Shown here piece by piece: positions 27,089-36,062 of a stretch of DNA of 64,000 bases. The DNA is taken from positions 310,001 to 374,000 of the forward strand of contig CAWDIH010000003.1 in assembly GCA_963802415.1 (NCBI GenBank). The letters run 5' to 3'. The notes beneath the pieces are model-generated. The model was not told where the DNA came from, ran no database searches, and saw nothing but the letters and a program-made list of their open reading frames with translations. The position numbers and the translations under genes were made by a program. Each line of letters opens with the position of its first letter. Positions within the stretch are counted from its first letter, which is position 1. The DNA comes from DATAES01 sp963802415 (GTDB taxonomy: Bacteria > Actinomycetota > Acidimicrobiia > Acidimicrobiales > JACDCH01).

Positions 27089-28108
27089 GTGTCTCCACAG
27101 AAAACGACGCGGGGGCCCACCAGTGTGAGATCTGTGCGCACAAAGCGCCATCGAATAGCCGTGCTGGTCGCCGATGTCGCATCGCCGTTCGAGTTCGCCG
27201 TCGTGTGCGAGGTCTTCGGATTGGAGCGTCCCGAGATCCTCGACCCGTGGCCGTACGAGCTCGTGCTGTGCTCCGTCGACGGCAAGCCGGTGGAGACGTC
27301 GATGGGTTTCGTCCTCGATGGTCTGCGTCCGCTGTCGGCGGCGAACGATGCGGACACCATCGTCGTGCCGGCATCACCATCAGATTCACGGCAATCACCG
27401 GCAGACGAAATGATCTCGACGCTGCAACGGGCATACCGGCGTGGTGCTCGCCTTATGAGTGTGTGCTCCGGAGCATTCGCACTCGCGCATGCCGGACTGC
27501 TCGACGGCCGACGCGCCACGACGCACTGGATGTACACCGATCGACTCGCACAACGTTTCCCTGCGGTCGACGTCGATCCGAACGTTCTGTACGTCGACGA
27601 CGGAAAGATCCTCACCTCGGCGGGCACTGCCGCCGGGATCGACCTCTGTCTGCACATCCTCCGCATGGACCACGGTGCGGAGGTCGCGAATGCCGTCGCC
27701 CGCCGCATGGTCGTGCCTCCGCATCGCGACGGTGGTCAAGCGCAATTCGTTCGGCAGTCGGTCATGCTCGAGAGCGACAACGACCCGTTGGCCGCGACCC
27801 TCGACTGGGCAGTCGAACATCTCGATCAGCCGCTGACCGTCGAGCTTCTGGCGCGGCGCGCATTCATGAGCCCACGCACATTTGCTCGCCGCTTCCGCGC
27901 CGGCACCGGCACGACGCCGTTGCAGTGGCTGCTCCGCCAGCGCATCCTCCACGCGCAACGCCTGCTCGAGACGACTGACCTCCCGGTGGAGGTGATTGCC
28001 GAGCAGTGCGGGTTCGGGTCGGCGACTGTCCTTCGAACGCATTTCCGGCGCATCGTCGACACCTCACCGCTCGGCTACCGACGCACATTCCACGAGCGTG
28101 CGTCTTGA
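27089..28108 (+). CDS. GlxA-family transcriptional regulator (DJ-1/PfpI domain plus AraC HTH)
   Basis: 339 residues. The N-terminal two thirds form a DJ-1/PfpI-like domain (IAVLVADVASPFEFAVVCEV, LMSVCSGAFALAHAGLLDGR with a cysteine elbow, THWMYTDRLAQRFPAV). The C-terminus is an AraC-type double helix-turn-helix: LTVELLARRAFMSPRTFARR and VIAEQCGFGSATVLRTHFRR. Such proteins regulate neighbouring catabolic genes in response to unknown ligands. Its stop overlaps the probable start of the thioesterase gene, which may be a target. GTG 27089 is taken as start. Confidence 0.88.
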   Translation: MSPQKTTRGPTSVRSVRTKRHRIAVLVADVASPFEFAVVCEVFGLERPEILDPWPYELVLCSVDGKPVETSMGFVLDGLRPLSAANDADTIVVPASPSDSRQSPADEMISTLQRAYRRGARLMSVCSGAFALAHAGLLDGRRATTHWMYTDRLAQRFPAVDVDPNVLYVDDGKILTSAGTAAGIDLCLHILRMDHGAEVANAVARRMVVPPHRDGGQAQFVRQSVMLESDNDPLAATLDWAVEHLDQPLTVELLARRAFMSPRTFARRFRAGTGTTPLQWLLRQRILHAQRLLETTDLPVEVIAEQCGFGSATVLRTHFRRIVDTSPLGYRRTFHERAS

Positions 28109-28908
28109 CCTTGTCCGAGCTGACCGCGGTGACGCGAACATCGACGGACACGTTCGAGCTCGATGTGGACCCGTCCTCGTTCATCGTCCGCGGGCCGAAC
28201 GGTGGGTACCTCGCCGCTGTGCTGCTCCACGCGATGTCGATCCGCGTGTCAGATCTCGGCGACGATCCGACCCGTCCGCCACGATCGCTGACGGTGCACT
28301 ACGCGCATGCACCGATCATCGGCCCCGCCACGGTCACGACCGAGCTGGTCCGCGTCGGCCGCTCGTTGGTGACGTGCTCGGCGCGACTCGACCAGTTCGG
28401 CAAACCCACGCTCGCCGCCCTGGCCGCGTTCTCGCCGGCATGGGCCGGTCCGCAGTGGCAACACGATCCGCCACCCGACGTTCCGGGTCCGAACACAGTC
28501 GGGCTTTCGCTGCTCGAGCGTCCGCCGCTGCCGTTCACGAGCTATTGGGATCACCGCTTCGCGTTCGGCACACCTCCCGGAGGCAAGTCACCGACCGCGG
28601 AGAGCGGAGGCTGGATCCGTCTCGCAGAACCCGAACCGATCGACGCCATCGTGGTGGCGGCGATGGCCGACGCATGGGTCCCGGCCGCGTTCGCCATCGT
28701 CGACGCGCCGGTGCCGACCATCGATCTCACCGTCCACTTCCGACACTCGCTCCCCTATGTCGCGCTGGGCGCGGAGGACTTCGTGCTGGCCCGTTTCGCC
28801 AGCCGTACCGCAGCCGACGGGTTCGTGGAAGAGGACGGACAGCTATGGGCGCCGGACGGTGTGCTCATCGCACAGAGCCGTCAGCTCGCGATCCTGCTAC
28901 CGGGCTGA
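28105..28908 (+). CDS. Acyl-CoA thioesterase-like double-hotdog protein
   Basis: About 267 residues. Two hotdog units are recognisable: RGPNGGYLAAVLLHAMSIRV with LTVHYAHAPIIGPATVTTEL, and then AAMADAWVPAAFAIVDAPVP with LTVHFRHSLPYVALGAEDFV. This is the TesB-like arrangement of actinobacterial thioesterases, which hydrolyse acyl-CoA. TTG 28105 overlaps the GlxA stop (TTGA) and is preferred; GTG 28129 is an alternative. The end overlaps the convergent MFS gene by 28 bp. Confidence 0.8.
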   Translation: MTLSELTAVTRTSTDTFELDVDPSSFIVRGPNGGYLAAVLLHAMSIRVSDLGDDPTRPPRSLTVHYAHAPIIGPATVTTELVRVGRSLVTCSARLDQFGKPTLAALAAFSPAWAGPQWQHDPPPDVPGPNTVGLSLLERPPLPFTSYWDHRFAFGTPPGGKSPTAESGGWIRLAEPEPIDAIVVAAMADAWVPAAFAIVDAPVPTIDLTVHFRHSLPYVALGAEDFVLARFASRTAADGFVEEDGQLWAPDGVLIAQSRQLAILLPG

Positions 28909-30050
28909 GCCTGGACCGCGATCTCCACTGCGCGTGGCGCGCGGATCCTGATCACCGCGCCCGCCAGCGCGGTCGCGGCGAGCGCGCCGATCCCCCACCG
29001 AAGGTCGGACGCCTGTGCAATCCAGCCCACGACCGGAGGACCGGCGAGGAAGCCGACATAGCCGCACACGCTGAGCCCGCCGACCACGAGCCCAGGTCGG
29101 TTGTTGCCGCGACTGGCGAACGCGAGCAGCAACGGCCAGTAGACCGAGACGCCCACCGCAGCCGCACCGAGACCAGCCGCTGCGAGCGCGTTGTTGTTCG
29201 CCGTCGCCTCGACCACCAACCCCGCGGCCGCGAGCGCGAGTCCCCACTGCGCGCCTCGCCGGTCACCGAGATGGGACGTCGTCCACCCGAGACTGCACCG
29301 CGCCGCCGTCGCCAAACCTTGCCCCACGACGTACGCCGCCGCGCCCGCTACCGCGGCCAGACCGAGGTTCGCGCGCAGGAAGAGCACGCCCCAGGTCCCG
29401 ATACCACCCTCGACCACGGCGCCGATGGCAAACACGAGGGCGACAGTCGCGAGTCCGGTGGCGCGCAACGCAGCGAAGCCTTCGCGCACGGTGTAGTGCT
29501 CGCCTCGCTCACCTGCCGGCAGGTCGGTGACCCGGCACCACGCTGCAAGAACGAGGGCGGCGACGGCCACGCCGGCCCAGATGGCACGGAAGCCGATGCC
29601 GCGGTCGAGCAGGATGCCGGCTGTCGCGGCGCCCGCGAGGGCGCCGGCGTTGAACAGCGCGTGCAGTCGCAGCAGACGGGCCGAATCGCTGCCAAGCGCG
29701 GCAGTGCCGGCGACGTTCATCACGACATCGACGAGCCCGCCGCCTGCCACCGTGGCCAGGAACAGCAAGCAGAACGCCCAAACGTTCGTCGTCGCCGCGA
29801 CGCCGAACAGCAGCGCGCCCCACAAGACGAGCGCGCCGCTGAGCAGCGTGCGCGTGCCGAGTCGTTCGGCGAGAATGCCGCCCACACCGTTGGCGAGGAC
29901 GCCTCCAATCACCGTCGCCGCCAAGAGCAGACCGAGCCCGGCGTCGCTGAAGCCGAGGAACCGTTGCACATCAAGCGCGACGACGGCCCACGTTCCCCAG
30001 AAGAAACCAAACGTCACGAACGACGCTCGAACCGGGCGCACGACCATCAC
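28881..30050 (-). CDS. Major facilitator superfamily transporter
   Basis: 389 residues with about 12 hydrophobic segments and little polar sequence. GGILAERLGTRTLLSGALVL is the loop 2-3 motif of MFS carriers. An internal repeat of six plus six helices is separated by a polar stretch (CRVTDLPAGERGEHYTVREG). The type resembles small sugar- or drug-efflux-like MFS proteins such as the YbjJ group, but the substrate cannot be inferred. It converges with the thioesterase gene, overlapping its last 28 bp. Confidence 0.87.
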   Translation of the reverse strand: MMVVRPVRASFVTFGFFWGTWAVVALDVQRFLGFSDAGLGLLLAATVIGGVLANGVGGILAERLGTRTLLSGALVLWGALLFGVAATTNVWAFCLLFLATVAGGGLVDVVMNVAGTAALGSDSARLLRLHALFNAGALAGAATAGILLDRGIGFRAIWAGVAVAALVLAAWCRVTDLPAGERGEHYTVREGFAALRATGLATVALVFAIGAVVEGGIGTWGVLFLRANLGLAAVAGAAAYVVGQGLATAARCSLGWTTSHLGDRRGAQWGLALAAAGLVVEATANNNALAAAGLGAAAVGVSVYWPLLLAFASRGNNRPGLVVGGLSVCGYVGFLAGPPVVGWIAQASDLRWGIGALAATALAGAVIRIRAPRAVEIAVQAQPGSRIAS

Positions 30051-30092
30051 TCTCGCGCGCGATCTCGCGGCGGCGGCGCCTACCCTTCCGCC

Positions 30093-30212
30093 GTGCGCCG
30101 CCGGATCACATGCTCTCGCTCATTCGTCGCGGTCGCCGCGCTCGTCCTCTTCTTGTCCGCGTGCTCCCGTTTCGCCGGCAAGCAGGCGCCGTCGACTTGT
30201 CCGACGCCCTGA
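30093..30212 (+). CDS. Possible mini-lipoprotein of 39 residues
   Basis: GTG 30093 opens a short frame with basic residues (RRRITCSR), a hydrophobic core (SFVAVAALVLFLSAC) and a perfect lipobox LSAC, then about 15 residues ending TCPTP. This is a complete lipoprotein signal peptide with almost nothing behind it. Mini-lipoproteins exist, but it may equally be the surviving 5' end of a decayed lipoprotein gene. It lies in the gap between the MFS start and the AlkB stop. Confidence 0.42.
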   Translation: MRRRITCSRSFVAVAALVLFLSACSRFAGKQAPSTCPTP

Positions 30213-30225
30213 GCGCGCCGAACGC

Positions 30226-30826
30226 TCACTCGTATGCGTGGCGGAACGTGAGCGAGATGCGTGGCTCGGCGTGCGCGACCTTCGGGCACGGTGTGCTGCC
30301 ACGTGCGCTGGCACGCGCCTCCCATGACGAGAAGGTCTCCGGGTCCGGGATCGAACCGAACAGATCGCCCGCCGCCCTTCGGGCGCAGCAGGAACCGCCG
30401 CTGCCCGCCGAGAGAGACGATGCCGACGAAGGCCTCGGCAAGGTCACGCGCCACACGGTCGCCGTGCCATGCCACGCTATCGCGCCCGTCGCGATAGAGG
30501 TTCGCCCGGACCGACGTGAACTCGACGCCGTAGCGATCGCCGAGCACGGTCCGCATCCGATCGACGATCTCGGGACGAGCGCAGTCGTCGAAGCTCCCGT
30601 GCAGCCGAGGTTCGTCGAGCACCTTGTCGTACATGTGGACGCGACGACCCTCCCACGTGAGTCGCTCGAAGACGTCGTCGAACAGACCGTCCGCCCCGGC
30701 CACCCAGCCCGGCGCGTGGTCGACCCACGCGTTGTCGTCGAGATGCGTTCGTTCGAGGCCCGCGAAGGAGCCGTCAACGGACGGGTCTTGGCTGCCGAGC
30801 AGCGTCCCTTGGAGGCTGTAATGCAC
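30226..30826 (-). pseudogene. AlkB-like 2OG-Fe(II) DNA dioxygenase, frameshifted near 30288
   Basis: From ATG 30826 the frame shows the AlkB fold: RVHMYDKVLDEPRLHGSF, SVRANLYRDGRDSVAWHGDR with the iron-binding HxD, GGQRRFLLRPKGGG, and QHTVP with the distal His. One extra C in a CCC run near 30288 shifts the frame; removing it gives VPKVAHAEPRISLTFRHAYE and a stop at 30226, with the 2-oxoglutarate-binding Arg in the expected RISLTFR block. Restored length is about 199 residues. AlkB proteins oxidatively remove alkyl groups from DNA bases. Confidence 0.85.
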
Positions 30827-30877
30827 CGTTGCCAGTGTAGGCGAACAGATGTTCGTTGACTACCGGCGAGCTGGTTC

Positions 30878-31273
30878 CTAGGGGAGGTACTGCACCTCGA
30901 CAGTCAGGGGCAGTAGATACCGGAACCGGAAGACACTGAAGCCGTCCTCACTCGTCTCGAGCGCGCCAACCTCGACATCTCTGGCGTCGGCCCGGAGGTC
31001 GTTCCAGAGTTGTTGGAGTTCCTCTGCAGAGCCGAGCGTGACGCCGAAGTGCTCGTAGTCGTGGCAGATCATGACGTCATCGCGTTCTCGAAGGTTGACG
31101 TAGGTCCGTCCGCCGACGGCGAGGGTCAACCGATCGGATTGCCGGTAGGCCTCGATCACCTGCCAGCCGAGGTGACCCCCGTAGAAGTCGCAGATCTCGG
31201 CGACATGGTCGTCAGTGAGGGAACCACGCGGCACGCTCATCGCGATGTGGTTCAGCCCCTTCGACTTCGGCAT
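30878..31273 (-). CDS. VOC-family (glyoxalase/dioxygenase fold) protein
   Basis: 131 residues from ATG 31273. LNHIAMSVPRG opens the fold with a probable metal His; EICDFYGGHLGWQVIEAYRQ is the alpha helix and strand of a VOC unit, followed by HDYEHFGVTLGSAEELQQLW with further metal-type residues. VFRFRYLLPLTVEVQYLP closes the second half. Members include glyoxalases, dioxygenases and resistance proteins; no substrate is suggested here. The HEAT-repeat gene ends 4 bp upstream on the same strand, so they are likely co-transcribed. Confidence 0.78.
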   Translation of the reverse strand: MPKSKGLNHIAMSVPRGSLTDDHVAEICDFYGGHLGWQVIEAYRQSDRLTLAVGGRTYVNLRERDDVMICHDYEHFGVTLGSAEELQQLWNDLRADARDVEVGALETSEDGFSVFRFRYLLPLTVEVQYLP

Positions 31274-31277
31274 GTCG

Positions 31278-31778
31278 CTACCTCGCCCTCGTCGCCCACG
31301 TTGCATCGCGCCTTACGCGCTCGTCGGAATCGGTCGTCGCCACTTGCTGTAGCACGGCTCGGGCTCGAGCATCCGGAAGTCTCATCATGAGCGACCACGT
31401 CGCGTGGCGCCGGACCTTGGCGTTGTCGTCGTGCAACGCGCTCTCCGCGAGCGTTGGTACCGGGTCGATGCAACCGACGGTGCGCTTGCACGCGTCACAG
31501 CCCAACGCGTGTACCGCATGACGGCGTACACGTGGCACAGGATCGTGCGCGGCGCGTACGAGCGCATCGGCGTGCCGGTCGTCGTCGTAGTGATCCAGCA
31601 ACATGACCGACTGCCAGCGCACCGACGAGTCCTGGTCTTCGACCGCGGCGCGTGCGAGCAGGTCGTAGGGAAGCTCCCGATCCGCCTGCTCCCGGAGACG
31701 GTCGACCTCGTGCCTCGGTAGCCATCCATAGAAGTGGATGGCGTCGAGCACAGAACGACGCTCTGCCTCCGTCAGCAT
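31278..31778 (-). CDS. HEAT-repeat protein
   Basis: 166 residues from ATG 31778. Repeated helical pairs of about 30-35 residues are clear: SSVRWQSVMLLDHYDDDRHA, PRVRRHAVHALGCDACKR, AKVRRHATWSLMMRLPDARA, ERVRRDATWATRAR. The (V)RRHA pattern is typical of PBS-lyase/HEAT repeats, which serve as protein-binding scaffolds. Two cysteines flank the third repeat. It lies between the LLM oxidoreductase and VOC genes, all on the minus strand. Confidence 0.8.
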   Translation of the reverse strand: MLTEAERRSVLDAIHFYGWLPRHEVDRLREQADRELPYDLLARAAVEDQDSSVRWQSVMLLDHYDDDRHADALVRAAHDPVPRVRRHAVHALGCDACKRTVGCIDPVPTLAESALHDDNAKVRRHATWSLMMRLPDARARAVLQQVATTDSDERVRRDATWATRAR

Positions 31779-31827
31779 GTCGACAGCATGCGTCGCCACC
31801 CTCGCATCGGGCCACAGAGTTACGGCA

Positions 31828-32799
31828 TCACTTCGGAGCGAGATCGCGGATCGCCTGTCGGGTGTCGACGCCGAACGGCAGCAGCGCGAGGGCCGGCGTG
31901 TCGACTCCGTTGTCGATGTAACGCTGAATGTGCTCGCGGCAGGCTTCGGGCGATCCGTGCACGATGAGCTCGTCCACCAGGGAGTCCGGGATGACGTCGA
32001 CGGCACCCTTGCGATCACCGTCCTTCCACTTCTGCCACATCGGCGCAAGGACGTCGCCCCGGCCGAGCCAGTCGTGGAAGGCCGCATACACCGGCACGTT
32101 GAGATATGCGGCAACCGCGAACTTGCCCGCGGCTCGCACCGCATCGGCGTCCGATGTGGGTGCGACGAAGATGCGAGCGACGATCTCCCGCTTCGATCCG
32201 TCCGGTGAGGCCTTCTGCACGATCGGCGCCACCGTGGTCACGTCGTCCGCGGACAACCAGTTGATGATGGCGCCGTCCCCTTCGCGTCCGGCGAGTCGCA
32301 ACATTCCCTCGCGAAGGGCCGCCACGAGGATCGGGACCGGCTCAGAGGGCAACACCCGCAGCTTGAAGCCGCGCACGCTGAAGGTGTCGTACTGCTCTGT
32401 CACCTTGTCGCCCGTCATCGCGGCACGCAAGAAGCGCACCATGTCGCGCGTGCGCTCGTACGGACGCTCGAACCGGATGCCGTTCCACCCTTCGACGATC
32501 ACGTTGGACGACGTTCCGATGCCGAGCGCGAAGCGACCCGGGGCAGCCTGCGCGAGCGAACCGGTCGACTGCGCGAGACATGCAGGGCCTCTCGTGTACG
32601 CGGGGATGATCGCGGTTCCCAATCGCAGCGACGGCGCCCACTGCGAGGCGAGGATGAGCGGGGTGAATCCGTCGGCGCCGTCGGACTCGGCGGACCACAC
32701 ATCGGTGTAGCCGAGGTCCGCGAGCTCGACGATCATGTCGCGCTGTTCGCCCAGCGGTACACCGTCGAACGGGATCGTCATGCCGTAGCGCTGTGTCAT
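31828..32799 (-). CDS. LLM-class F420-dependent oxidoreductase (intact)
   Basis: 323 residues, the full family length. MIVELADLGYTDVWSAESDG, PSLRLGTAIIPAYTRGPACL, LGIGTSSNVIVEGWNGIRFE and YERTRDMVRFLRAAMTGDKV are characteristic F420 LLM blocks. It probably reduces or oxidises an acyl or steroid-like substrate with F420, by analogy with Mycobacterium relatives. The ATG overlaps the TGA of the upstream thioesterase, so the two are translationally coupled. Two frameshifted relatives lie at 5396 and 23836. Confidence 0.87.
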   Translation of the reverse strand: MTQRYGMTIPFDGVPLGEQRDMIVELADLGYTDVWSAESDGADGFTPLILASQWAPSLRLGTAIIPAYTRGPACLAQSTGSLAQAAPGRFALGIGTSSNVIVEGWNGIRFERPYERTRDMVRFLRAAMTGDKVTEQYDTFSVRGFKLRVLPSEPVPILVAALREGMLRLAGREGDGAIINWLSADDVTTVAPIVQKASPDGSKREIVARIFVAPTSDADAVRAAGKFAVAAYLNVPVYAAFHDWLGRGDVLAPMWQKWKDGDRKGAVDVIPDSLVDELIVHGSPEACREHIQRYIDNGVDTPALALLPFGVDTRQAIRDLAPK

Positions 32800-33683
32800 C
32801 GTCCCCCCTCGTCTGCCAGCCCGGTGGCGAGCCGGTCGTCCTTGCCGCCCATCTCCGAGCGGATGGACGCTTCGACCTCGGGCGACCAGAACCGCACGAT
32901 GCACGACTGGCTCGCGATCGCGAGGAGCGTGCCGTCCTCCGACCACAGATGGACGAGCCCATGACCGAAGCCGTTCTGGATCGTGTGCACCTGGATGTCG
33001 AGCAGCACCCACTCGGTCGACACGAGGCGCGCCACCCGCAAGGTGTTGTCGATGCTCGTGCCGCCCGCCATCTGGCCGAGTGCCTGCCCGACCCCGAACG
33101 GCACGTAGTCCCCGAGCACTGCAAGCGTGGCGGCGGACATGTCGAGCACGTCCGGCAGCCGCGCCCACATCGCTGAGTGACCCGAGCCGGGCGTCCCGTC
33201 GAAGTCCGTGAAGTCACGGCCGTCGGCGAGGCGCATGTCGAGCCGTTGCATGATGGAGTTCTCGCTCGGGTGGCGATAGCCGCGTGGCGCGCAGTCGTCC
33301 GGCAGCGGGACCTTCGGCATCTCCTCCCATTGCCCGCTGGCGTCGAGCGGTCGAGAACCGAGGGCCGCGTTCACGGTGAGGATCTCACGGTCGACGACGT
33401 GGGCGACGGCGCGGGCCTGCGTCACTTGGCGGCCCTCTGCCGCGATCGTCACGTCCACGTCCATCATGTCGGGCGGCCTGGCGAAGGACAGGTACTGCGA
33501 CGCGGCCCATACCGTCGGACGACCGGTCGTTCCTTCGAGTGCCGCGATAGCCGCGGCAAGCCCACATCCACCGAACAGGAAGCCGCCGCCGGTGCACACC
33601 GCGGGTGTGATGGGGAGCACCCAACGGTGTGGATTGTGGGTCGGCTCCAAGCCGATGAACTGCCGTGCGTCCACCGATCTCAC
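32796..33683 (-). CDS. Acyl-CoA thioesterase-like double-hotdog protein
   Basis: About 295 residues. The first hotdog has CTGGGFLFGGCGLAAAIAAL and RPTVWAASQYLSFARPPDMM. The second has DNTLRVARLVSTEWVLLDIQ followed by HGLVHLWSEDGTLLAIASQS, the TesB C-terminal motif that includes the catalytic Asp/Gln area. Such proteins hydrolyse acyl-CoA, freeing CoA during fatty acid or steroid breakdown. GTG 33683 and GTG 33674 are both reasonable starts. It is coupled to the LLM oxidoreductase and divergent from the small gene at 33784. Confidence 0.82.
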   Translation of the reverse strand: MRSVDARQFIGLEPTHNPHRWVLPITPAVCTGGGFLFGGCGLAAAIAALEGTTGRPTVWAASQYLSFARPPDMMDVDVTIAAEGRQVTQARAVAHVVDREILTVNAALGSRPLDASGQWEEMPKVPLPDDCAPRGYRHPSENSIMQRLDMRLADGRDFTDFDGTPGSGHSAMWARLPDVLDMSAATLAVLGDYVPFGVGQALGQMAGGTSIDNTLRVARLVSTEWVLLDIQVHTIQNGFGHGLVHLWSEDGTLLAIASQSCIVRFWSPEVEASIRSEMGGKDDRLATGLADEGGR

Positions 33684-33783
33684 CCTATGGCAGCACGACT
33701 CGCGCCTCAGACGTCGCGTCCTGTCGGGAATAACGCGCTGTCTCGCCGGCTTGACTGTCACACCCCCCGGGGAAGATGGAGCC

Positions 33784-33960
33784 ATGGAACGACAGCTGCA
33801 CCTGCTCGAGCCGCCGGAGCCGGATTGGCATCTGGACGATGCCACGAAGGAGATCGGGCGTAAGGGCGTGGCAGAGGCGCGGCAGGCGTTGCGGCGGGCG
33901 CGCAAGGCGACGGCCGACCAACGCCGGGCAGAGGCAGCCCGACGCCGCACCGCCGCCTGA
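33784..33960 (+). CDS. Small basic helical protein of unknown function
   Basis: 58 residues from ATG 33784, with GGGGAAGATGGAG upstream. The N-terminus (RQLHLLEPPEPDWHLDD) is acidic and the C-terminus (EARQALRRARKATADQRRAE) is a strongly basic helix, possibly contacting nucleic acid. Short proteins of this make-up are common in actinobacteria and remain uncharacterised. The GlsB-like gene follows 25 bp later on the same strand. Confidence 0.6.
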   Translation: MERQLHLLEPPEPDWHLDDATKEIGRKGVAEARQALRRARKATADQRRAEAARRRTAA

Positions 33961-33985
33961 GTACCCCCACTAGCGTCGCGTCCGC

Positions 33986-34255
33986 ATGGGCGTCATCGGA
34001 TGGATCGTGGTCGGCCTGCTCGCCGGAAGCCTGGCTCGCCGGGCGACGGGCTCGGAGCGATACGGCTGCCTCGGCACGATGGTGATCGGCATCCTCGGCG
34101 GGATCCTCGGCGGCGCGCTCTTCAACCTCCTCGGTGATCAGGGCATCTCCGACTTCGGTCTGTGGTCGATCCTCGTCGCCTTCGTCGGCGCGTGCGTCCT
34201 GCTTCTCGTCATGCAAGCCCTCGGCCTCAACCAACGAGGCCGCCGCCGCTACTGA
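33986..34255 (+). CDS. GlsB/YeaQ/YmgE-family stress-response membrane protein
   Basis: 89 residues with three hydrophobic helices. VIGWIVVGLLAGSLARRATG, GCLGTMVIGILGGILGGALF and SILVAFVGACVLLLVMQALG are the conserved elements of the transglycosylase-associated family, small inner-membrane proteins often induced by stress. The glycine zipper in helix two is diagnostic. The molecular function is not established for the family. The thiolase gene begins 84 bp downstream. Confidence 0.85.
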   Translation: MGVIGWIVVGLLAGSLARRATGSERYGCLGTMVIGILGGILGGALFNLLGDQGISDFGLWSILVAFVGACVLLLVMQALGLNQRGRRRY

Positions 34256-34339
34256 ACCCGACCATCGAATGTTGGTGCAATTGTGGGGTCATGGCCCCGC
34301 AATCGACCCGGAGAATCTCTCGGCCGTAGGCTGCCCGGC

Positions 34340-35527
34340 ATGTCTGGGATCAACGGCAACGAAGTCGTCATCGTCGAGGCGGTCCGCTCGCCGATCGGGC
34401 GCCGCGGTGGCGGCATGTCGACGTTCCACTCGGCGGATGCGCTGTCGATCGTGCAGAAGGAGCTGATCGACCGTTCGGGCATCGACCCCGCCGAAGTGGG
34501 CCAGGTCGTCGGCGGGTGCGTGAGCCAGGTCGGCATGCAGGGGTTCAACATCACTCGCACGGCGTGGCTCACGGCTGGTCTGCCGATCTCGACCGCGGCG
34601 ACGACCGTCGACAGTCAATGTGGTTCATCCCAACAGGCCACGAACATGGCGACGAGCCTCGTGGCGTCCGGCGTGATCGACGTCGCGGTGGCATGCGGCG
34701 TCGAGTTGATGAGCCGGGTGCCGATGGGTTCGAGCTTGGGCCAAGGAGTCGGCAAGGCCGTCCCGAAGTCGTACTTCTCCCGCTACGAGTGGACCACCCA
34801 GTTCGAGGGAGCGGAGCGCATCGCCGACAAGTGGGGCATCACCCGCGACGAGACCGATCGGCTCGGCGTCGAGTCCCAGCACAGTGCCGCCCGAGCCTGG
34901 GCCGAGGGCCGGTTCGACACCCAGATCGTCCCGATGGACGCGCCCGACCTCGGTGAGGACGGCAAGCCGACGGGCACCACGCACCACGTCGAGCGTGACG
35001 AGGGTCCGCGGGAGACGACGCTCGAAGGGATCAAGGATCTCAAGCCGGTCGCGCGTCCCGACGGCGTCCACACTGCTGCGTCGTCGTCGCAGATCTCCGA
35101 CGCCGCGGCTGCCGTGCTCTTGATGACGCGGGCCAAGGCCGATGCTCTCGGCCTGAAGCCTCGGGCGCGTGTGATCGACACCTGTCTCATCGGCAGCGAT
35201 CCGGTGCTCATGCTCACCGGCCCGATCGACGCCACACATCGGTTGCTCGAGCGCACGGGCATGTCGATGGCGGACATGGACCTGACCGAGATCAACGAAG
35301 CCTTCGCATCCGTCGTCATCGCGTGGGAACGCGAGCTGAACCCGGATCACGAGAAGGTGAACCCGAACGGCGGCGCCATCGCGCTCGGCCACGCGCTCGG
35401 TTCGACCGGTGCTGTGCTCGTCACGAAGGCGTTGCACGAGCTCGAACGCATCGACGGCACGAACGCGCTCGTCACCATGTGCTGCGGTGGTGGCCTCGGA
35501 ACCGGGACCGTCCTCCAACGCATCTGA
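34340..35527 (+). CDS. Acetyl-CoA acetyltransferase / 3-ketoacyl-CoA thiolase
   Basis: 395 residues. The nucleophilic cysteine is in VDSQCGSSQQ, near residue 93; the catalytic His in NPNGGAIALGHALGSTG; and the second Cys in TMCCGGGLGTG near the C-terminus. VIVEAVRSPIGRRGG is the standard thiolase opening. It cleaves 3-ketoacyl-CoA to acetyl-CoA plus a shortened acyl-CoA, the last step served by the dehydrogenases and SDRs elsewhere in the window. ATG 34340 follows TAGGCTGCCCGGC; the earlier in-frame GTG codons give no family-like residues. Confidence 0.92.
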   Translation: MSGINGNEVVIVEAVRSPIGRRGGGMSTFHSADALSIVQKELIDRSGIDPAEVGQVVGGCVSQVGMQGFNITRTAWLTAGLPISTAATTVDSQCGSSQQATNMATSLVASGVIDVAVACGVELMSRVPMGSSLGQGVGKAVPKSYFSRYEWTTQFEGAERIADKWGITRDETDRLGVESQHSAARAWAEGRFDTQIVPMDAPDLGEDGKPTGTTHHVERDEGPRETTLEGIKDLKPVARPDGVHTAASSSQISDAAAAVLLMTRAKADALGLKPRARVIDTCLIGSDPVLMLTGPIDATHRLLERTGMSMADMDLTEINEAFASVVIAWERELNPDHEKVNPNGGAIALGHALGSTGAVLVTKALHELERIDGTNALVTMCCGGGLGTGTVLQRI

Positions 35528-35554
35528 ACCACGGCCACGCGATCGGCGTCACAC

Positions 35555-35920
35555 TCAGACGAGGCGCCGCTCCGCAGTCAGCGCGCTCGGCGCGTCACCC
35601 GTGTTGACGGTTGCACTGGGTTCGAACAGCAGCACGGTTGTCTCGTCCTCCGCGCACGGCTGATGCATCCGACCTCGCGGTACGACTGCGCAATCACCTG
35701 CTTCGAGCACGAGGTCTCCGTCGTCCATCCGGATCGTCAACCGTCCGGACAGGACGAGGAAGAACTCGTCCGTCTCCGGATGGCTGTGCCGTGTGAACTC
35801 TCCTTGCACCTTGACGACCCGCACGTCGTAGTCGTTCACGACAGCGACCGTCCTCGGCGACCAGAGCTCGGACAGAGACGCCAAGATGCCGTGGATGTTG
35901 CAAACGGGTGGCACGTCCAT
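35555..35920 (-). CDS. Small cupin-domain protein
   Basis: 121 residues, one complete cupin barrel. Motif 1 is HSHPETDEFFLVLSGRL, with HxH and Glu metal ligands, and motif 2 is GDCAVVPRGRMHQPCAEDE with the final His. YDVRVVKVQGEFTRHSHPET is typical of stand-alone cupins that bind metal and modify small molecules or act as sensors. Substrate unknown. It is convergent with the thiolase gene (27 bp gap) and is the last ordinary gene before the accessory block. Confidence 0.85.
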   Translation of the reverse strand: MDVPPVCNIHGILASLSELWSPRTVAVVNDYDVRVVKVQGEFTRHSHPETDEFFLVLSGRLTIRMDDGDLVLEAGDCAVVPRGRMHQPCAEDETTVLLFEPSATVNTGDAPSALTAERRLV

Positions 35921-36062
35921 GGGTCAATGATGCCGGGACGAGGCCTCCTCCCCTCCGTTCCGCTCGGCCGCTGACTGTCTCACCCCTCTCGTACCATCGG
36001 GACACGCTCGTCGACCGGCGGTGAACGGTCTTCCTCTGCACCCGACGAGGGGAGGGACGCTC

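Noticed and set aside
27996..30092. Upstream part of a 738-codon plus-strand frame over the thioesterase and MFS genes
   Set aside because: Composition is that of a shadow frame; only its last 39 codons form a plausible lipoprotein peptide, reported separately.
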